Shown here piece by piece: positions 60,519 through 64,000 of a stretch of 64,000 bases of DNA; position 1 is the stretch's first letter, and each line of letters starts with the position of its first letter. The notes beneath the pieces were generated by a model. The model had not been told where the DNA came from, did no database searches, and was given only the letters and a program-made list of their open reading frames with translations. The stretch covers positions 33,286,932 through 33,350,931 of the forward strand of contig NC_132892.1 in the NCBI RefSeq assembly GCF_030463535.1, written 5' to 3'. Position numbers and translations under genes: made by a program. This DNA comes from Salminus brasiliensis. Taxonomy: Eukaryota; Chordata; Actinopteri; Characiformes; Bryconidae.

Positions 60519-63444
60519 ATGGCTCCTCCTCCTTCTCTGGTCTTTCTGCTCATGGTTGTGGGTGAGTCAGCAGATCCTACTGTAACACCATCACTACACC
60601 AGCTCCCTTTGTTTCCCCTCACAAACCTCTTTCATCATTACTGTAGTGATTCACTGCTTAACTGATCATTAAGCTGTTCTTGACTAGAACTAGAGCTGTT
60701 CAGAGCTGCTGATTCCTGCTTCTCTCTGATCCCCTCCCTCACCCTGCTGCAAGACTCTCAGAGCTCTTCTCTCTTTGTGGTTTCTCTCAGAATCAGCTCA
60801 GTGTTGTTCAGTAGCTGCTGGAGTTAGAGAGGAGAGAGGTGAAGCTGTAAGATACAGCAACTCTGACTGTCTGATGGGCTCCAGCCTCTGTAATCAGATC
60901 TTTGCTGCATCATATGTTTCAGGAGCTTCTGGAGCAGAGTGGAGTATGAACTACAACCAGCAGGAAATCTGTGCTTTGAAAGGATCCACAGTGTTTATGA
61001 ATGGCACTTTTACACTCCCAGAAAATCTTACTGTGACAGAGACATATTGGGTCATATATACAGAGAAAAACTTGAATTGGCGGGATTTGCGTGAAAACTC
61101 AAATTACTCAGGCAGGGTTGAATATTTCACTGATGAACAGAAACACTTCTCCCTCAAACTGAGTAATGTGACAAAGAAGGATGAACATGAGTGCTTCTTT
61201 AGAATCAAAACAGATGTAGAAAAGCAAAAATATCTGGGAAGACCAGGAGTAAAGCTTTCAGTTACAGGTAAGACAGATTTTGTCACATCTTGAAGATTTT
61301 TTCAGAAAAGTCATTGTGAAATTGAAGGGATGCCATAAGAACTACAAGCACTTATTTGTCATAGTGGCTTTTTGCCTCGTGGAATTGTTCATTGGATTGG
61401 GGGAAAATATTTTGTAGATGTAGATTTTCATTCCTGTACACCTGACTGCAGTTATCCTCTCAGTCTTCAAACAGTGGAGATGTGTTGAAATGGAAACCTG
61501 CTCCCAAAGTATCCTATCCCAGACAAAACTAATATCTTATTCTAGGTGGTTTAGTTTCCCAACTGCTGATTATTCAAACTTGATTTAAATTATATCTTGG
61601 CCTGGAAAACATACAACCATGTAGGATTACGGTTTTCAGAACTTGAGTTGATAGTAAAAGCTTAAGAGACAGAAAGGGGCAGAGTGATAGAAGGAGAAAA
61701 CATCAGCTTTTTCATTTTAATGCATGTAAAAGTTTTGCTTTCCCTTTCTGTTCTTATAGTTCTTTCATTGTCTTAGAGCTCCATGTGGAATGCCCTAAAA
61801 AAGTGACAGAGGGACAATCAGCAGATCTGACATGTAAAACCACCTGCAGTCTGACTGATCCAACATTCATCTGGTACAAAAATGGACGTCCTTTAACCAC
61901 AAAGACCATCAAGGACAACCAGCTCCACCTGCAGACAGTCAGCAGTGAGGATGCAGGCAGGTATAGCTGTGCTGTAAGAGGATCTGAACATCTCCCCTCT
62001 ACTGCTCAAACTCTAAGAGTCAGATGTGAGTAAAATCCACATTCTTGACTAAACTCTGGGAATGGTTGAACTACACAGTGATATTAGATATTAGCAAGAA
62101 ACACTAAAGTCATATCTGTCTCTAGATCCTCCAAAGAGTGTCTCAGTGTCCATCAGTTCCTCTGGTGGAATAGTGGAGGGCAGTTCAGTGACTCTAACCT
62201 GCAGCAGTGATGCAAACCCACCTGTGAAGATCTACACCTGGTTTAAAGGATCATCATCAGTAGGAAAAGGACAAACCTACAGCTTTGCCAACATCAGCTC
62301 TGAGGACAGTGGAGGATACACATGCCAGAGTCGTAATGAACATGGAGAGAGAAGCTCCACTGCTGTCTATTTAAATATTCTGTGTACGTTGGTGATTTAT
62401 TTATTTTTTATCTTGAATTATATGATTTTTAAGATGTACTTTTCTCAATATTTCCCTTCTTACCTATCTGATCAGATCCTCCAAGGAATGTTACAGTGTT
62501 CAACATTTCCTCTGGTGAAACAGTTGAGGGCAGTTCAGTGAATCTGACCTGCAGCAGTGATGCCAACCCACCTTCGCAGAACTACACCTGGTTTAAAGAA
62601 GGAGGAAGCTCACCTGTAGGATCTGGACACACTTACAGTCCTCTACAGAGTGGATCCTACTACTGCCAGGCTCACAATCAACATGGAGCTCAGAGATCAG
62701 CTGCAATGCCAGTCATTTTAAACACTGAGCCTCATCACTGTATGTTAAATTATGACCGTCTTAAATGCTACTTTGTGCAGTATTTGATTGTATGGGTCTG
62801 TTTGAACATTGTCTCTGTCAGCAGACCACTCTGTGCTTCTTTCTGCAACTGTTGGAGTCATTGGAGTTTGTGGAATTGCAGCTTTTCTCATTGTAGTTCT
62901 CTGGATAAGGTAGTAATTATTTTAAGGAGAAAATCGAGTTAAACACATTAGACTATATGATGGACTTACCTGTTTTTTAATAAGTGTATAACACTTTAAT
63001 ATTTTTTCTGGAGCAGGAAAAAAAGGAGGCAGGATGGGAATGTGGAGGAACTAGTCTATGTGGTGAGATATTACTCTTACAGTTCTAGACATTCAATCAG
63101 TCAGGGATTGGTTCTTTAACCCTACTGTTGCGTTGACCCTCTCTGTTCTGCAGAACTTCAGATGCAAATCGCTTCCGCCTGACGATGACGAAAACAGTAT
63201 TCCAGACTATGTGAATGTTCCAGTGAGTTCAACCCATTTAAGCTTTTTAAAACTCTAGAAACTAGATACCAGGCAATTATGCAGATATTGGCTCTCTTTA
63301 TAGGAAAGTGAATTAACTCATTTTTTAAATTAACTTATTTTCTTCCTTGTCATTGGGAATGGTCAGGACTGTAATTTAAATATTTTTCCCACATTATGAT
63401 TAACAATAATACTCTTTCTATAGGATTTGAGGAAGCTTGACTGA
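60519..63444 (+). CDS. Gene F: CD22/Siglec-like receptor (V + 3 C2), intact
   Basis: Exons are 60519-60561 (signal peptide), 60923-61267 (V-set), 61777-62025, 62126-62383 and 62476-62739 (C2), 62825-62909 (TM), 63017-63062, 63154-63222 (tail) and 63424-63444 (DLRKLD stop). All junctions are GT/AG and in frame, giving about 459 aa. V-set: Trp21, Cys31, an NGT sequon at 41-43, KKDEHECFFRI (Cys105, Arg108) and Tyr118. The first C2 has CKTTC. Two Y-x-N motifs: VYVNF, across the 63062/63154 junction, and DYVNV. The TM segment has no charged residue and is followed by RKKRRQD. It is the closest relative of E, with one more C2 exon. No AATAAA is seen in the following 550 bp. Confidence 0.9.
60791..60922 (+). 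other. Possible alternative 5' extension of the gene F V exon
   Basis: As in gene E: acceptor TTTCTCTCAG (60781-60790), then 132 open in-frame nt joined to the V exon, with ESAQCCSVAAG conserved. Confidence 0.4.
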
Positions 63445-63844
63445 GACCATCATCACAGTAAGGGCTTCCTCTGCTGGCCTGAGCGGGGAGTTCATGTACA
63501 GGTCGTGTGCTCCATTGTGCTAGGGCTAGGCTCTGCCCTTCACCTGAGGCTAATCGCCAGCACACCGGTGCTGTTCATTATTGGACTGATAAGGACTATT
63601 CTTAAGATCATCAGTTTAGGTGTTCTTTTTGAGGTTACTTTTACTCAACCAATCGGCTTTGATTTTGATCCTCTGCTTTGTTTCCTGAACTGGATTATGG
63701 ATTTATCTGCACCCATACACAGTCATCAGATGTTGAGAAGCTTTCTACTATTGATAATCTTTGCTTGCAGTTTGTGTGTGCCAGAGAAATTAATCGGATA
63801 CAAATAGCATACTCCTACATATATTATATTTTATATTACTTGTT
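63445..63844. other. 3' flank of gene F
   Basis: No receptor exon or clear poly(A) signal. Frames present are short and unrecognised. Confidence 0.4.
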
Positions 63845-64000
63845 GAGCAGAGGAGGATGGGTTCCCCTTTTGAGTCGTGGTTCCTCTCAATGTTCCTTTC
63901 GATCTGAGGGAGTCTTACCTTGCCAGAGTCATGCTTGGCTTGCTGAAGATCTCTAGCTTGGACCCGGATCTCTGTAAAGCTTCTTTGTGACAACATTGTG
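63845..64000 (+). repeat. Dispersed teleost repeat 3' end
   Basis: It contains GGGTTCCCCTTTTGAGTCGT, TTCCTCTCAATG and GATCTCTGTAAAGCTTCTTTGTGACAAC. This is the wording of a very common fish interspersed repeat end, recalled from general experience; a short form lies near 46612. Confidence 0.5.

Overview
This window is vertebrate genomic DNA, almost certainly from a teleost fish. Coding exons are short and flanked by GT/AG introns. The repeats are typical fish ones: Tc1-like transposons with inverted repeats, short Tc1/mariner-type MITEs, L2-type LINE tails and long (TA)n tracts. The species cannot be named from sequence alone.

The gene content is one family: a head-to-tail array, all on the + strand, of six CD22/Siglec-like immunoglobulin-superfamily receptor genes, called A to F here. 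They are A (94-4568), B (11027-19383), C (30149-36571), D (39480-about 45000), E (55319-57923) and F (60519-63444). Each has a signal-peptide exon, an N-terminal V-set exon (missing in D), one to five C2-set exons, a transmembrane exon, a short basic exon and a set of small tyrosine-containing tail exons. All Ig exons are phase 1-1 and all full-length tail exons are phase 0-0, so exons can be gained, lost or skipped without changing the frame. C2 number differs by gene: A 3, B 5 (one with a destroyed splice acceptor), C 3, D 2, E 2, F 3.

The V-set domain keeps the Siglec layout: an N-terminal Trp, an F-strand Phe-Arg where Siglecs have the sialate-binding Arg, and in A-C a G-strand Trp. The lone V-domain Cys and an extra Cys in the first C2 domain fit the Siglec interdomain disulfide. 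The tails are built from repeated exons ending in D-Y-x-N-V or a close variant. This resembles the Grb2-type Y-x-N motif of mammalian CD22, and a few copies also match an ITIM. The likely role is a leukocyte surface receptor family for glycan recognition with inhibitory or adaptor signalling. That role is inferred from family resemblance.

Layout: units A, B and C (0-38 kb) are segmental duplications sharing exons, introns, MITEs, a putative solo LTR, L2 LINE fragments and a Tc1 insertion, each later altered by deletions, local duplications and inversions. Broken tail exons and a recurrent 33-nt orphan exon lie between them. D (38-49 kb) is a divergent, V-less and partly decayed member carrying a Tc1 copy in its tail region. 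The 50-55 kb stretch is gene-poor and holds a degenerate telomere-like tract. E and F (55-64 kb) are compact, intact close relatives. One full-length Tc1-like transposase with an intact catalytic triad lies between B and C.
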